A stretch of 64,000 bases of DNA from Gemmatimonadota bacterium (GTDB lineage Bacteria; Latescibacterota; UBA2968): NCBI GenBank assembly GCA_026705765.1, contig JAPPAB010000086.1, positions 60,260 through 124,259 of the forward strand, in the 5' to 3' direction. Below are positions 1-9,890 of this stretch, piece by piece. How positions within the stretch are numbered: the first letter of the stretch is position 1; each line of letters starts with the position of its first letter. The position numbers were made by a program, and so were the translations under genes. The notes under the pieces are model-generated. The model saw only the letters and a list, made by a program, of their open reading frames with translations. It made no database searches and was not told the DNA's origin.

Positions 1-7
1 TGACCAT

Positions 8-1894
8 TCAGGCCTGATTAGCAGACCGATAGTTTGAGATCGCGATGACGCCAGCGATAAGCAGCGCGATACCCTGCAAATAGAGGCGGGCATCCCCTGA
101 TGGGGTAAGGAATAAGAGAAGGGCTGCGGCGAGTAAAAGGACGCGTTGATACGTGGGCAAAGGGGCAAAAGCATGCCCAGCCGCGGCGGCTGATAGGGGT
201 AAAATACCGAGCAGGACGACGAGAATATTGGCGATTATAGCGGAAATATCAGAAGACAAGAGCAAAAGCTCTGGATGCAGAACAAAGGCATAGGGCAAAG
301 CAAAGCCTACAAGGGCAAAACGGAAAGCAGTGACGCCAGTTTGCATAATACTCGCCTTTGCAATAGCAGCAGCCGTGTAAGCAGCCAGCGCGACCGGGGG
401 CGTAACCATAGACATCATGCCAAAATAAAAAATAAACAGATGCGCGCCCAGTGCCACAATGCCGAGGTCGCTCAAAACAGGTCCCACCAGAGTCGCCATA
501 AGCAGATAACACACGGCCGAAGGCAAGCCCATGCCCAGGATGATGGTGGAGATCATCAGCAGAATCAAAGCCAGAATGATATTATTTTGCGCCAGTGGCA
601 ACAAAGTACTCGGAAGTTTTGTGCCAATACCCGTAAGCGTCACAACACCGATAATAATACCCACGCATGAAGCCGCTGCAATAAGCGAAACACCGCCGTG
701 CGCGGCCTTTTCCAATGCGCGGATCATAGCGCGAGGCCCAACGCGTGTTGTGGGGCTAAACGCACTTACAATAAGAACAAAGAGCAGGGCGATACTCACG
801 GCGCGAAAAGGCGTGTAACCCAGAATGAGAAATACAATAAGCGTGATGAAAGCGACGAGAAAAACCAGCCCCCGGAATCTAGGAGGACGCTCAGGAGCCT
901 CTCCATCACTTGCAGACGCCCCAATGCGTTTGGCGTGAAAATGGACAATCAGCAAAAGAGCCGCGTAATAGAGAATCGCCGGAACCAGAGCCGCTTTGAT
1001 GATCTCCAAATAAGTAACAGCCGGCTCGACGATTTCGAGCATCATATAGGCACCCGCCCCCATAATGGGCGGAACGAGCGCACCGCCCGAACTCGCTGCG
1101 GCTTCAATGCCGCCAGCCACAGTTGGACGAAAACCCGTTGAGCGCATCAGCGGAATGGTAAACGTGCCAGTAGTCGCCGTATTGGCCACAGCACTGCCCG
1201 AAAGAGATCCCATCATACCCGACGAAATAACAGCCACTTTGGCTGGTCCCCCGGTGCTGTTGCGAAAAATGCGGCGAGCCGTATTCAGAATATATCCCGT
1301 AGCACCTGTCTCTTCGAGCACAGTGCCAAAAAGTACAAAAAGAAAAACATAGGTGAACATCACTTTCAACGCGATCCCAAAAACGCCTTGAGAGTGGAGA
1401 TAGGTCTGAGAGACAATGCGCTCCCAGTTATATCCGCGGTGGGGAAAAAGCCAATCGGGCAGAATATATCCATAAGCGGCATAAATCAGAAAGACGAGTG
1501 CGAGCAAGGGCAGAGTGAGACCAATGGCGCGACGGGTTGCTTCGAGGACCAGGATAAGCCCGATGAGACCGACAACGTGATCGAGCGCGTGTTCGAGTCC
1601 CGCGCGATTGCCCAGAGATTGCCCATTGATCCAGGAAAATTGAAAGAGGGATTCGGTTTGGGTCAGGACATAACCAAAACAGAAGATAACTGCCAGTACA
1701 AAAAAGAGATCGAGGATCTGAAGAGATTTATTGGGGTGAATCGGATATTTGAGAAACACAAGACACAAGCCCAGCAAGGCAAAAACCGATAGCTGGGCTT
1801 GTGGTGCGAGTTGCGGATAATTGACCTCGACCAGAATAAAAAGACCGAGTAGTGCGGAGATAATGCGAAACAGGTGGGAATAGAGGCGCGTCAT
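8..1894 (-). CDS. TRAP transporter fused permease (DctQM-type, TAXI class)
   Basis: Inner-membrane permease of a tripartite ATP-independent periplasmic (TRAP) transporter, which imports a solute using an ion gradient. The roughly 628-residue protein is almost entirely hydrophobic. The N-terminal part has the small DctQ-like helices, followed by the large DctM body. The segment reading GSLSGSAVANTATTGTFTIP (about residue 230) and the following EAAASSGGALVPPIMGA are hallmarks of the 4TM/12TM fused permeases. The open frame extends to a TTG at 1918, but the ATG at 1894 is preferred. It has TGGAG upstream and leaves a 4-nt gap to the binding-protein gene instead of overlapping it. The binding protein just upstream is of the TAXI type, which normally pairs with fused permeases. 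The substrate cannot be told from sequence. Confidence 0.93.
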   Translation of the reverse strand: MTRLYSHLFRIISALLGLFILVEVNYPQLAPQAQLSVFALLGLCLVFLKYPIHPNKSLQILDLFFVLAVIFCFGYVLTQTESLFQFSWINGQSLGNRAGLEHALDHVVGLIGLILVLEATRRAIGLTLPLLALVFLIYAAYGYILPDWLFPHRGYNWERIVSQTYLHSQGVFGIALKVMFTYVFLFVLFGTVLEETGATGYILNTARRIFRNSTGGPAKVAVISSGMMGSLSGSAVANTATTGTFTIPLMRSTGFRPTVAGGIEAAASSGGALVPPIMGAGAYMMLEIVEPAVTYLEIIKAALVPAILYYAALLLIVHFHAKRIGASASDGEAPERPPRFRGLVFLVAFITLIVFLILGYTPFRAVSIALLFVLIVSAFSPTTRVGPRAMIRALEKAAHGGVSLIAAASCVGIIIGVVTLTGIGTKLPSTLLPLAQNNIILALILLMISTIILGMGLPSAVCYLLMATLVGPVLSDLGIVALGAHLFIFYFGMMSMVTPPVALAAYTAAAIAKASIMQTGVTAFRFALVGFALPYAFVLHPELLLLSSDISAIIANILVVLLGILPLSAAAAGHAFAPLPTYQRVLLLAAALLLFLTPSGDARLYLQGIALLIAGVIAISNYRSANQA

Positions 1895-1898
1895 GCGT

Positions 1899-2849
1899 CT
1901 ATTCGCTCCAGATACCAATTTCTTTGAAATATTTTATCGCACCCGGATGAAAAGGCGTACCCGTATCTCGAACGATATTTTTGGGATTTATCGCCCTGCC
2001 CGCCGGGTGTTTTTTTACAACTTCCGCACGGCGTTCATAGAGCGTTTTGGTAAAATTGTAAACCGTATCCTCGCTCAAACTCGCCCGCGTAATGAGATGC
2101 ATAGAACCGACGTTCATCCCGGCGAAATCCTCTGCTTGCCCCCGGTACGTATTGGCGGGAATCGTCGCGGCAAAAAAGAAAGGATAGGTCTCAAAAAGGC
2201 TTTGTTTGGCCGATTCATCATAGGGAATAAAATAAATATCTTGAGACGCACTGGCCTGGGTAATCGAAGCCGTGGGCACTGCGCCCCCTAAAAAAGCCGC
2301 AGCAGCCGAACCGTCGGCGAGCATGTCAACCGTTCCCGCCTGTGTATTGTGAAGCGGTGTAAAATCGTCATAAGTGACCCCGTGCGCGTTCAGGATGGGT
2401 CCTAAGAAATACTCAAAACCCGCACCCGCTGGTCCAACCACAACGCGCTTGCCCTTGAGATCGCCCAAACCATTGACACCCGCGCTTTGTGGCGCAATAA
2501 AAAGCGCGACATTCGGCGCCAATGTCATAACCGCATTGATATTCTGTTTTTCTCCCCACGCGCCTTCTCCGCGCACGGCAAAATAGGAGATCGCAGCATT
2601 GGCCAGCGCGAAATCCAGTTCCCCGCTCGAAAGGCGGCGAATATTCTCCTGCGTGCCTTTGGTCGCCTCGGCAGAAACCTCCCAGGGCATGTGATCGTTG
2701 ACAACCTGGGCAATCGCGCCACCCACCACAAAAAACGCACCGCCGGGCGGCGCCGTGCCCACGCTGAGAAATTTATCCCCTTGATCCTGAGGCGCGCCAC
2801 ACCCGATGAACAAGGCTACCGCGAAGATGAGTAATGCTTTGTACCGCAT
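1899..2849 (-). CDS. TAXI-family TRAP solute-binding lipoprotein
   Basis: Periplasmic substrate-binding component (316 aa) of the TRAP transporter whose permease lies 4 nt downstream. The N-terminus is a lipoprotein signal, with a short hydrophobic helix ending in FIGC, so Cys17 is the probable lipidated residue. The mature start (SVGTAPPGGAFFVVGGAIAQ) matches the TAXI pattern of a glycine-rich first strand followed by an amphipathic helix. The motifs DLKGKRVVVGPAGAG and a C-terminal helix before HPGAIKYFKEIG also fit the family. The ATG at 2849 has AGAGGA upstream. The gene lies 12 nt downstream of a beta-propeller gene and is probably co-transcribed with it. Confidence 0.92.
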   Translation of the reverse strand: MRYKALLIFAVALFIGCGAPQDQGDKFLSVGTAPPGGAFFVVGGAIAQVVNDHMPWEVSAEATKGTQENIRRLSSGELDFALANAAISYFAVRGEGAWGEKQNINAVMTLAPNVALFIAPQSAGVNGLGDLKGKRVVVGPAGAGFEYFLGPILNAHGVTYDDFTPLHNTQAGTVDMLADGSAAAAFLGGAVPTASITQASASQDIYFIPYDESAKQSLFETYPFFFAATIPANTYRGQAEDFAGMNVGSMHLITRASLSEDTVYNFTKTLYERRAEVVKKHPAGRAINPKNIVRDTGTPFHPGAIKYFKEIGIWSE

Positions 2850-2861
2850 AGCTATCCTCTT

Positions 2862-4172
2862 TTAATTTGCCGCAATACAATAGAGATGTTCAGTGCCGCG
2901 CAAATACAACTCGTCGCCCGCGATAATGGGGGATGCACCTGTGCCTTCGTCGAGTTTATTTGTTGCGAGCACTTCAAATTCGCTGCCATTCTTGATCACA
3001 TAAGTCGTGCCAGCCAGCCCGGCGATATACACGCGGTCACTTGTGCCAACGAGTGGGGCGTATATGCGATTGATACCCTGGAGCCGCGCGGGACCGAAAA
3101 CTGTTTCACCTGTTTTGGCATTGTAACAGGCTAAAACACTCCTGGTGCTTTTTATGCTGTAGATATTGTTTCCAGAAAGAAGAGGCGAGGAAACATAAGG
3201 GGTATTATCGGTAACAGTCCACAGAACGGCATCTGTACCCGTAATATCGCCCTTGGCTTTGTCGAGTGAAATCGCCTGCATGGCCGGGTCTCTATGACCA
3301 CTTGTAACATAGACGATGCCATCGGCATAGACAGCGGTGGGAATGACATTTGACCCCAGTCCCGCGCACTCCCACAAGACATCGCCAGTTTTTAGATCGT
3401 AACTTCGGGTCTTTCCGCTCGCGCCCACAATAATCTGTTGCGTGCCCTTGTGTTCGACAACGATCGGTGTGGTCCACGTCGTTCGTTCTCGTCGCGCCGT
3501 GCGCCAGATTTCCTCACCCGTGCGCTTATCCAGCGCGACAATAAACGAATTGCCTTGGTGATCCCAGTTGATAATCAGCGTATTGCCGTGAATCGTCGGC
3601 GATGAACCTTCTCCAAAAGAACCCGCAACTCTCATATCGCCCAGGTCCTTATCCCATTTCAAATTGCCGTCGAAGTCAAAACAATAAAGCCCCCAGGAGC
3701 CAAAAAATGCGTACAGATGTTCGCCGTCCGTAACACCCGATGTAGCAGCATAATTAGCCGTTTTATGAGTGCCTTCGTGGGGCAGTGCCTCATTCACGGT
3801 CTTTTCCCACACCACATCGCCGCTTTTGCGATCCAGTGCAAGCAGCTTAAACTGATAGATATGAGTGGGTAACGGCTTTCTGGCTGTCTGGGCAACATCT
3901 ACGGTTTTGTCGGTCTTAACCGCAGTCTGAACAAAAATTTTATCGCCCCATATAATAGGCGTGGCGTGCCCCGTACCCGGAATTTTTACTTTCCAGCGGA
4001 TATTGGTATCTTCGCTCCATTCCACAGGGGGATTGCCCGTATCCACGAGTCCATTTACATTCGGTCCCCGCAGATGGGGCCAATTTTGCGTTTCCTTCGC
4101 CGCATGGTGTTTTGCCTGAACCAGAATCGGAATCAGACAGAACCCCATCAAAATCAAAAGCCATTTCTTCAT
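2862..4172 (-). CDS. Secreted PQQ-type beta-propeller protein
   Basis: Beta-propeller protein (436 aa) with a cleavable signal peptide (MKKWLLILMGFCLIPILVQA). The body is built from repeats ending in the W-containing docking pattern, for example DRKSGDVVWEK, KRTGEEIWRT, LKTGDVLWEC and AKTGETVFGP. The first motif after the signal is WPHLRGPNVNG, typical of the environmental PQQ_2/BamB-like family. Residues needed for a quinoprotein dehydrogenase are not evident, so a binding or scaffold role is as likely as catalysis. The open frame runs up to 4295, but the start at 4172 has AAAGGAG upstream and begins the signal peptide. A good sigma-70-like promoter lies at 4218-4246. It is the first gene of a likely unit with the TRAP genes, possibly serving extracellular substrate handling. 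Confidence 0.88.
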   Translation of the reverse strand: MKKWLLILMGFCLIPILVQAKHHAAKETQNWPHLRGPNVNGLVDTGNPPVEWSEDTNIRWKVKIPGTGHATPIIWGDKIFVQTAVKTDKTVDVAQTARKPLPTHIYQFKLLALDRKSGDVVWEKTVNEALPHEGTHKTANYAATSGVTDGEHLYAFFGSWGLYCFDFDGNLKWDKDLGDMRVAGSFGEGSSPTIHGNTLIINWDHQGNSFIVALDKRTGEEIWRTARRERTTWTTPIVVEHKGTQQIIVGASGKTRSYDLKTGDVLWECAGLGSNVIPTAVYADGIVYVTSGHRDPAMQAISLDKAKGDITGTDAVLWTVTDNTPYVSSPLLSGNNIYSIKSTRSVLACYNAKTGETVFGPARLQGINRIYAPLVGTSDRVYIAGLAGTTYVIKNGSEFEVLATNKLDEGTGASPIIAGDELYLRGTEHLYCIAAN

Positions 4173-4217
4173 CGCAAACTCCTTTCTGTGATGTGATATT
4201 TTGCAATTCAGAGGTCC

Positions 4218-4246
4218 AAAATATCTATTTAATGAATGGTTGTCAA
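4218..4246 (-). promoter_or_regulatory. Sigma-70-like promoter for the leftward propeller-TRAP unit
   Basis: On the minus strand the region reads TTGACA (4246-4241), a 17-nt spacer, then TATTTT (4223-4218). The hexamers and spacing are near ideal. It lies about 45 nt upstream of the start at 4172. Confidence 0.55.
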
Positions 4247-4319
4247 ACCCTTCTTTTTTTTTTACGTTGGAGATAGAGATTCGGCGAACTAACATCTAAC
4301 AACTAAAAAAAGGAATTTT

Positions 4320-5864
4320 ATGCCTGCTCCTCTTTATCCCAAATCCATTCGCTGGTGGCCCGCTATTGCTATCGCCGCATTGATGCTCATTGTATTATCG
4401 GTAATATGGATTCCCGAAAGGCCAAGCCGTCAGATGCAGGTTATGCCGACCATACTCGTCTGCTCAGTCGGATCTATTTTGCTCTGTCTCTGGTTCTTTG
4501 CTTTTTCTCGAACGAGTCGAAAAATTCGCCTGCGGGGTCTAAGTATTCTTATACTCCTGATCATTCTGACAGTTTCATTATTTCAAATTCGCGGTTTCAC
4601 GGGCGATTTGGCTCCCAAGATAGAGTGGCGCTGGTCTTCTGTTACAGCGATATCCGTGGCGAGGCAATCTTCAGACGGTCCCGATACAGACTATCCTCAA
4701 TTTTTGGGACCACATCGCAACGCCATCCTCAATGAAATAAAACTGGAATCCGATTGGGATCAAAATCCCCCCAAATTACTCTGGCGCGTACCCGTTGGTG
4801 AAGCCTATTCCGCCTTTGCCGTTGTTGGACGCTCTGCCGTGACTCAAGAGCAAAAAGGCGAAAACGAAACCGTGGCCTGTTACGACCTCTTGACCGGAAA
4901 AGAGAAATGGCGTCACAGCGCACCTGCGCGATATGAAACCGCGATTGCCGGAATTGGTCCGCGAGCCACGCCAACCATATCGGGCAACCGCGTTTATTCT
5001 TTTGGTGCAACAGGCATCCTGACCTGTCTCGATTTAGAAACCGGTCGAGAAATCTGGTCGCGCGATACTGTAAAAGAAACCAATGCGCGCGTTAAAGAAT
5101 GGGGCATGAGCGGTTCGCCTCTCGTTTTAGACGACAAGGTAATCGTGAGCCCGGGCGGGCCAAACGAGCAATCGCTGATGGCTTATGACAAAGAAACCGG
5201 TGCTATTATCTGGGGAAGTGGCCGCGTAAGAGCAGGTCATAGCTCACCCAGTTTGGCCTCTATAGCGGGAATGGATCAAATACTCATTTTTAACAGAGGG
5301 CAAGTTGCGGGTCACGATCCAACTTCCGGCAAGTTGCTGTGGGAATATCCCTGGACTGGTGGGATGACGCAACACGTTGCCCAACCCATTCTACTGCCCG
5401 GAGACAGCATCTTTGTATCAACAGGTTATGGCATTGGCAGTGAATTGATTCAAATTGCGAAAAACAGTCGGGATAAATTTACTGCCGAACGGATATGGAA
5501 AAGCCCTCGTCTCAAAGCCAAATTTGCCAATATGGTCTATAAAGACGGATATATTTACGGACTGGACGACGGCATCCTCGTGTGTTTGGATCTGGCGGAT
5601 GGGCAGCGCAAATGGAAGCGAGGTCGCTATGGGCACGGACAACTTATTCTCGTAGATGACCTCTTGCTCATCCAGACCGAATCGGGCGATGTCGTCCTCG
5701 TCGATGCCTCGCCGATTGAACACAACGAACGCGCGCGCTTCCCCGCCCTGGGCAGCCATACCTGGAATGCCCCCACACTTGCCGCGCCCTATCTCCTCGT
5801 GCGAAATGATCGAGAAGCCGCGTGTTATGAACTTTCACTGGCGAATAGACGAATAGACGAATAG
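4320..5864 (+). CDS. Membrane-anchored PQQ-type beta-propeller protein
   Basis: A 514-aa protein with three predicted N-terminal membrane helices (about residues 12-30, 41-62 and 73-93), followed by a periplasmic beta-propeller. Repeats include DLLTGKEKWRH, DLETGREIWSR, DKETGAIIWGS, DPTSGKLLWEY and DLADGQRKWKR. The entry motif DYPQFLGPHRNA matches the same family as the neighbouring secreted propellers. It is transcribed divergently from the 2862-4172 gene, with 147 nt between the two starts. AAGGA precedes the ATG. The last residues (NRRIDE) and the stop codon are read out of an 8-bp tandem array, so the C-terminus was probably changed by that repeat. Confidence 0.87.
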   Translation: MPAPLYPKSIRWWPAIAIAALMLIVLSVIWIPERPSRQMQVMPTILVCSVGSILLCLWFFAFSRTSRKIRLRGLSILILLIILTVSLFQIRGFTGDLAPKIEWRWSSVTAISVARQSSDGPDTDYPQFLGPHRNAILNEIKLESDWDQNPPKLLWRVPVGEAYSAFAVVGRSAVTQEQKGENETVACYDLLTGKEKWRHSAPARYETAIAGIGPRATPTISGNRVYSFGATGILTCLDLETGREIWSRDTVKETNARVKEWGMSGSPLVLDDKVIVSPGGPNEQSLMAYDKETGAIIWGSGRVRAGHSSPSLASIAGMDQILIFNRGQVAGHDPTSGKLLWEYPWTGGMTQHVAQPILLPGDSIFVSTGYGIGSELIQIAKNSRDKFTAERIWKSPRLKAKFANMVYKDGYIYGLDDGILVCLDLADGQRKWKRGRYGHGQLILVDDLLLIQTESGDVVLVDASPIEHNERARFPALGSHTWNAPTLAAPYLLVRNDREAACYELSLANRRIDE

Positions 5865-5932
5865 ACGAACCCCACCCTACCACCCAAAGTCAGTGCGAAC
5901 TCCATTCGTTAATTCGTTGATTCGTTGATTCG
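5842..5932. repeat. Inverted pair of 8-bp tandem arrays
   Basis: The left arm is three and a half units of CGAATAGA (5842-5869). The right arm is three and a half units of TTCGTTRA (5905-5932). The right arm is nearly the reverse complement of the left (CGAATCAA units), so the two can fold into a long imperfect hairpin with a 35-nt loop. It lies between convergent genes and overlaps the 3' end of the left one. Confidence 0.8.
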
Positions 5933-5933
5933 C

Positions 5934-8900
5934 TCACATCTCCTGTTTCAACGCGGGCAATAGGGGTGCTCGCAGGGCAAAGAAAACAGCTATCGCGCTT
6001 GCGATGAGGCCCGTGCCGTATATGATGACAAGCGTGAGAGCCAGCGATCTCCAGGGAATTAACGCACCATAGCTCATAACATGGGGCGCTACTGCAATAA
6101 GCGCAGAGACGCTACCAATAGCCAGACCCACGAGCATTAAAAACCCATTCTCCGCGAGCAACATCCGCGACAGCACAGCGCGTCGAAAGCCAAAGGCTCG
6201 AAGAACGGCTAATTCACCGCGTCTTTCAATCACATTTCTCAATAGAACAATTCCCAATCCAAGCGTCCCCAACAGCAGACCCAATCCCCCCAGTGTTTGA
6301 AAGGTGGAGAGATAGGTATTTTCGACCTCCTGAAAATGAGCGAGTTTTTGCGCTGTGGATACGGCGTCTAACCCGATGTCTTTTAATCGACTTTCCAAAA
6401 GCGCAGTAAGCTGAACGGGCTGTTGCGTTTCAACGAGAAAAGCACCATATCCACTCTGGCCGGGAAAGTGTTGCAAAAAATTGTCTTCTGAAATCAGCAA
6501 TTCACTTTGAAAAATACTCGTCTTTAGCAAGCCCACCAGTCTCAGCTTGACGGTCCCCCCCATCTCATTTCGCAACACAATATCATCGCCCAATTGCTTG
6601 TGCAAGATCCACATAGCCGAATTGTAATCTCCAATTGCAGGAATCACATCTGCACCCAGATCCTCGGATAATAGATCCCAGGGATTTTCCACCTCGACAC
6701 TCGTTTGCTGAAACGCAAAGCCACCTCGCTGACGCAGAGATTCGGGAACGCCCAAAACGCGCGGACTTTCGGGCTTGTAAAGATTGAGACAACTCGCATC
6801 TTCACCGGGTAAAACGCGCATCGGAATAAACCGCGCCTTATTCAGCAGGTCTCCATCTGCTTGCGAGAATCCGAGTTCAAATTGTCCTTCTTTTGAATTG
6901 AAATCCCAATAAATCGGCACATCAACTTCGGCGATAAGGGCAAAGCCCCCTGTGCCAGAACCTTTGTCCTGAGCAATATTTTGAGTCAAATCAGTCCGCC
7001 TGTTCGCGCCTACTGCAACAATGACAAAACACGCACAACCGATGAGTGAGGCACACAACAAACTTCGCGTGGGCTGTCGCTTGCTATTTTGCACCCCCAT
7101 CCCAATAATACCCTCTCTTATGGTGCGATGCCCACGCCTGAACCAGAGCGAAAAAAAGCACAATCCCGAAACCATCCACAGCGCGCCACTGACAAAAAAC
7201 AAACCCGTACCCGCAGATGGATCCATCGCCATAGCGCCTCCCAAACTGAGCGCTGCGAGGATGAGACTGTTCAGAGCATACCATTTTGTACGCGGCTTTG
7301 CTCGCGCCACTTCCGTGATCCCCGATAATAATGCGCGAACAGAAATATTGCCCAAACGGCGGAGCGTGAGCCATATGGCCAACAGGATCACAATTAGTGA
7401 AATAGCATAGCCCAACAACAGACTCGATGCATGGATATGAAGTGCGAGATCAGATGTGCCAACTGCGCCCACCCAATAAGTACGCAATCCCGCCATAATC
7501 AGATAGGCGTAGAAAACACCGCCTATCAGCCCCAAAATACCGCCCACACAGGCCAGTACAAGGCCCTCGGAGCTAAAGAGTCGGCGGATTTTTTTTGCCG
7601 TATATCCCGCCACCATCCGCATCCCGACTTCTCTGCCCCGTTGCTCCACACTCAGGCGAAATAGCAAACCGACCAGAAGAGCTGCGGAGATAATCAGAAA
7701 TTGGCTGAATGCAATAAACAGCCCGCTAAAGTCCGTTGCTCCCGCAGAAGCAGCCAGGCCCTGCTGTTTGACGGGCTGAAATGTCAGGCCAGCCGATTCG
7801 GGCGCGATTTTTTTCAGCAAGCGATCCTCAAATCGCTTCGCTGTTGTTTCGATATCTTCTCCCGCAACAGCCCCAATGCGTATGGCGGTTAATACGCCAA
7901 ATCGACTTTTCCACAACCGCTGCCCAGTCGCGGCGGACACAAAGGCTTTGGGTGCGTCGCGATAGGTATCCCAATAATCTTCATCTTTTGGACGAACACG
8001 ACTCAGGTCTATGGGAAAAGGCGCTTCCCAATCGGCCATATTATTTGCATCGCCCAGGCCCGGATAATCGGGAGACAACTTTTCATCCGCCCCCAATCCC
8101 GCCATTGCAACAATACCCTTGAGTTGGAATATTGCCCAACGGTTCAGGAGTTCTTCTCCTGGCGCAACTTCGTAATAGGCAACTTTGACTTCATCCCCAA
8201 CCCGTGCGTTCAAATCCTCAGCCGCCCAGGTATTCAGCAAAATATCACCTTCCCCGAGGTGTAGTGATCCATCTACAAGCTGAAAAGATCCCAGATTCCC
8301 GACATCTAACGCAGAAATTGTGGAATAGGGCAGTTCTCTCTCCCCCACCTGTGTGGTATTCGCCAGATAGGTGAGAATGGACATATGGGGCGCGTTTAAT
8401 TCGGCAGATACTTGTTGAATAGTCTCCGCAATATGGGATTTGAGAATAAACTGCGTGCTCTCAATAGCGAAATAATCGGCCTCTCGGCGGATGACAATGC
8501 CGAGATCATCGGATGTTACAACGCGGGAAAATGCTTCCTGAACGTCTGCATCTGGGTCACCCGACACCAGCAATGTATTCACGCGGCCTCTTTGACCCAA
8601 TGCTTTTTGTAAAACCGGCAATGACAGGTACGCATTGAGCGGAACAGTCTGGCGGGCGAAAAGGCCAAAGCGCCCCAGTCCCCTATCGGGAAGCACGCCT
8701 GCGAGCGTCAGTCGAATTGTTTGAACCGCATCATCAGCATGTCCAAATAGCGATTCGCGGTGAATATCATCTGATTGTTCAAAAGACAGCAGAATGGCAT
8801 CGCCAATCTGTGCATTGAGTTCTTTTCGGAGGGATTCGTTGACAACAACGGATGGAAATATGCCTTCGACCGTCAACTCGGGCAATATCTGATCAAACAG

Positions 8901-9233
8901 ATTTGCAAAGCGATTGTCAATACCCTGAATTTGAACGCGAGAAGCCAACGTATTCGATCTCGCGTGAACAGCCGTTCCACTCAGACTAATAGCCGATACA
9001 ACATCTTGAGTATTGAGTTCACGCTCGAGATCGCGCGCCAGACTTGCGCGAAGAAATCGCTCGGAGACCAGAGCGTGGTCAATTTTGCCCAGGCGACTCA
9101 GCGACAAATCTCTCAAGCTACCGCGCACGGAATCGCCCACAATCAAAGCACCCGTCAGAACAGCCGTCGCCACTGCCACGCCGAGCACAACAGCCAGATT
9201 AATTCGCCAGAAAAAGATCAGACTTCGACGCAC
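5934..9233 (-). CDS. FtsX/MacB-type ABC transporter permease
   Basis: A large (1099 aa) inner-membrane permease with duplicated architecture. The order is an N-terminal helix (about 8-30), a MacB-like periplasmic domain, a first FtsX block of helices (about 510-640), a second periplasmic domain, and a C-terminal FtsX block (about 965-1090) containing ERRGELAVLRAFGFRR. The first block has the equivalent EQRGREVGMRMVAGYTAKKI. This layout is typical of permeases that work on lipoproteins, peptides or surface molecules without a dedicated substrate-binding protein. The start is GTG at 9233, with AGGAGGGG upstream. It overlaps the end of the ATPase gene by 16 nt, indicating translational coupling. 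Confidence 0.9.
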   Translation of the reverse strand: MRRSLIFFWRINLAVVLGVAVATAVLTGALIVGDSVRGSLRDLSLSRLGKIDHALVSERFLRASLARDLERELNTQDVVSAISLSGTAVHARSNTLASRVQIQGIDNRFANLFDQILPELTVEGIFPSVVVNESLRKELNAQIGDAILLSFEQSDDIHRESLFGHADDAVQTIRLTLAGVLPDRGLGRFGLFARQTVPLNAYLSLPVLQKALGQRGRVNTLLVSGDPDADVQEAFSRVVTSDDLGIVIRREADYFAIESTQFILKSHIAETIQQVSAELNAPHMSILTYLANTTQVGERELPYSTISALDVGNLGSFQLVDGSLHLGEGDILLNTWAAEDLNARVGDEVKVAYYEVAPGEELLNRWAIFQLKGIVAMAGLGADEKLSPDYPGLGDANNMADWEAPFPIDLSRVRPKDEDYWDTYRDAPKAFVSAATGQRLWKSRFGVLTAIRIGAVAGEDIETTAKRFEDRLLKKIAPESAGLTFQPVKQQGLAASAGATDFSGLFIAFSQFLIISAALLVGLLFRLSVEQRGREVGMRMVAGYTAKKIRRLFSSEGLVLACVGGILGLIGGVFYAYLIMAGLRTYWVGAVGTSDLALHIHASSLLLGYAISLIVILLAIWLTLRRLGNISVRALLSGITEVARAKPRTKWYALNSLILAALSLGGAMAMDPSAGTGLFFVSGALWMVSGLCFFSLWFRRGHRTIREGIIGMGVQNSKRQPTRSLLCASLIGCACFVIVAVGANRRTDLTQNIAQDKGSGTGGFALIAEVDVPIYWDFNSKEGQFELGFSQADGDLLNKARFIPMRVLPGEDASCLNLYKPESPRVLGVPESLRQRGGFAFQQTSVEVENPWDLLSEDLGADVIPAIGDYNSAMWILHKQLGDDIVLRNEMGGTVKLRLVGLLKTSIFQSELLISEDNFLQHFPGQSGYGAFLVETQQPVQLTALLESRLKDIGLDAVSTAQKLAHFQEVENTYLSTFQTLGGLGLLLGTLGLGIVLLRNVIERRGELAVLRAFGFRRAVLSRMLLAENGFLMLVGLAIGSVSALIAVAPHVMSYGALIPWRSLALTLVIIYGTGLIASAIAVFFALRAPLLPALKQEM

Positions 9234-9871
9234 ATCCCCTCCTGTAGATCAAACCGCCGCTCAAAGCGATGGGCCAGTGCCGAGCTGTGCGTCGCGCAGA
9301 TCAGGATATTATTTTCCCGCTCGTGCAATTCAAATAACAGATCGGCTATCTCTTCTGCCCGCGCCCCATCCAGACTACCCGTTGGTTCGTCACACAAGAG
9401 CAATGCCGGAGAATTGATGAGCGCACGCGCAACCGCTGTGCGCTGTCGCTCGCCGCCGGATAATTCAGCGGGCCGGTGATCAATGCGATGCGATAAGCCC
9501 ACGCGATCGATAATTTCTCGGGCGCGGTCTCGCGCATCGCCATTTCGAAATACCAGCGTCGGAATCAAAACATTTTCCAAAACCGAGTATTGAGGCAAAA
9601 GATGGTGCTCTTGAAACACAAATCCAATCCCCTGATTTCTAAACCGCGCGAGTTCGATTTCCGACAATGTGAAGGGATCCTGGCCTTCAATTTCGAGACT
9701 CCCCTCAGATGGCCGGTCCAGCGTACCCAGCACATGCAACAAGGTACTCTTCCCCGACCCCGAAGGCCCCATAACACTCAGCGATTGTCCCGCCGTCATT
9801 TCAAAAGACACATCCTGCAGTACATTTACATCGCCGAAGTGTTTGGAAAGATTTTCAACTTTTAGTGCCAT
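9218..9871 (-). CDS. ABC transporter ATP-binding protein (LolD/MacB-like)
   Basis: Cytoplasmic ATPase (217 aa) energising the FtsX-type permease directly downstream. It has Walker A GPSGSGKST (about residues 35-43), Q-loop FVFQEHHLLPQ, signature LSGGERQR (about 139), Walker B LLLCDEPTG (about 158) and H-loop CATHSS. The HHLLPQYSVLENVLIP stretch is characteristic of the LolD/MacB/FtsE group. Its length is normal for the family. It sits 19 nt downstream of a thioesterase gene and overlaps the permease start. Confidence 0.93.
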   Translation of the reverse strand: MALKVENLSKHFGDVNVLQDVSFEMTAGQSLSVMGPSGSGKSTLLHVLGTLDRPSEGSLEIEGQDPFTLSEIELARFRNQGIGFVFQEHHLLPQYSVLENVLIPTLVFRNGDARDRAREIIDRVGLSHRIDHRPAELSGGERQRTAVARALINSPALLLCDEPTGSLDGARAEEIADLLFELHERENNILICATHSSALAHRFERRFDLQEGMCVEV

Positions 9872-9890
9872 TCCGGACCCCTTAGATATA

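Noticed and set aside
8775..9479. 234-residue plus-strand frame
   Set aside because: It overlaps the end of the ATPase and start of the permease in antisense. Composition is Ser/Arg/Asn-rich and unlike a real protein.
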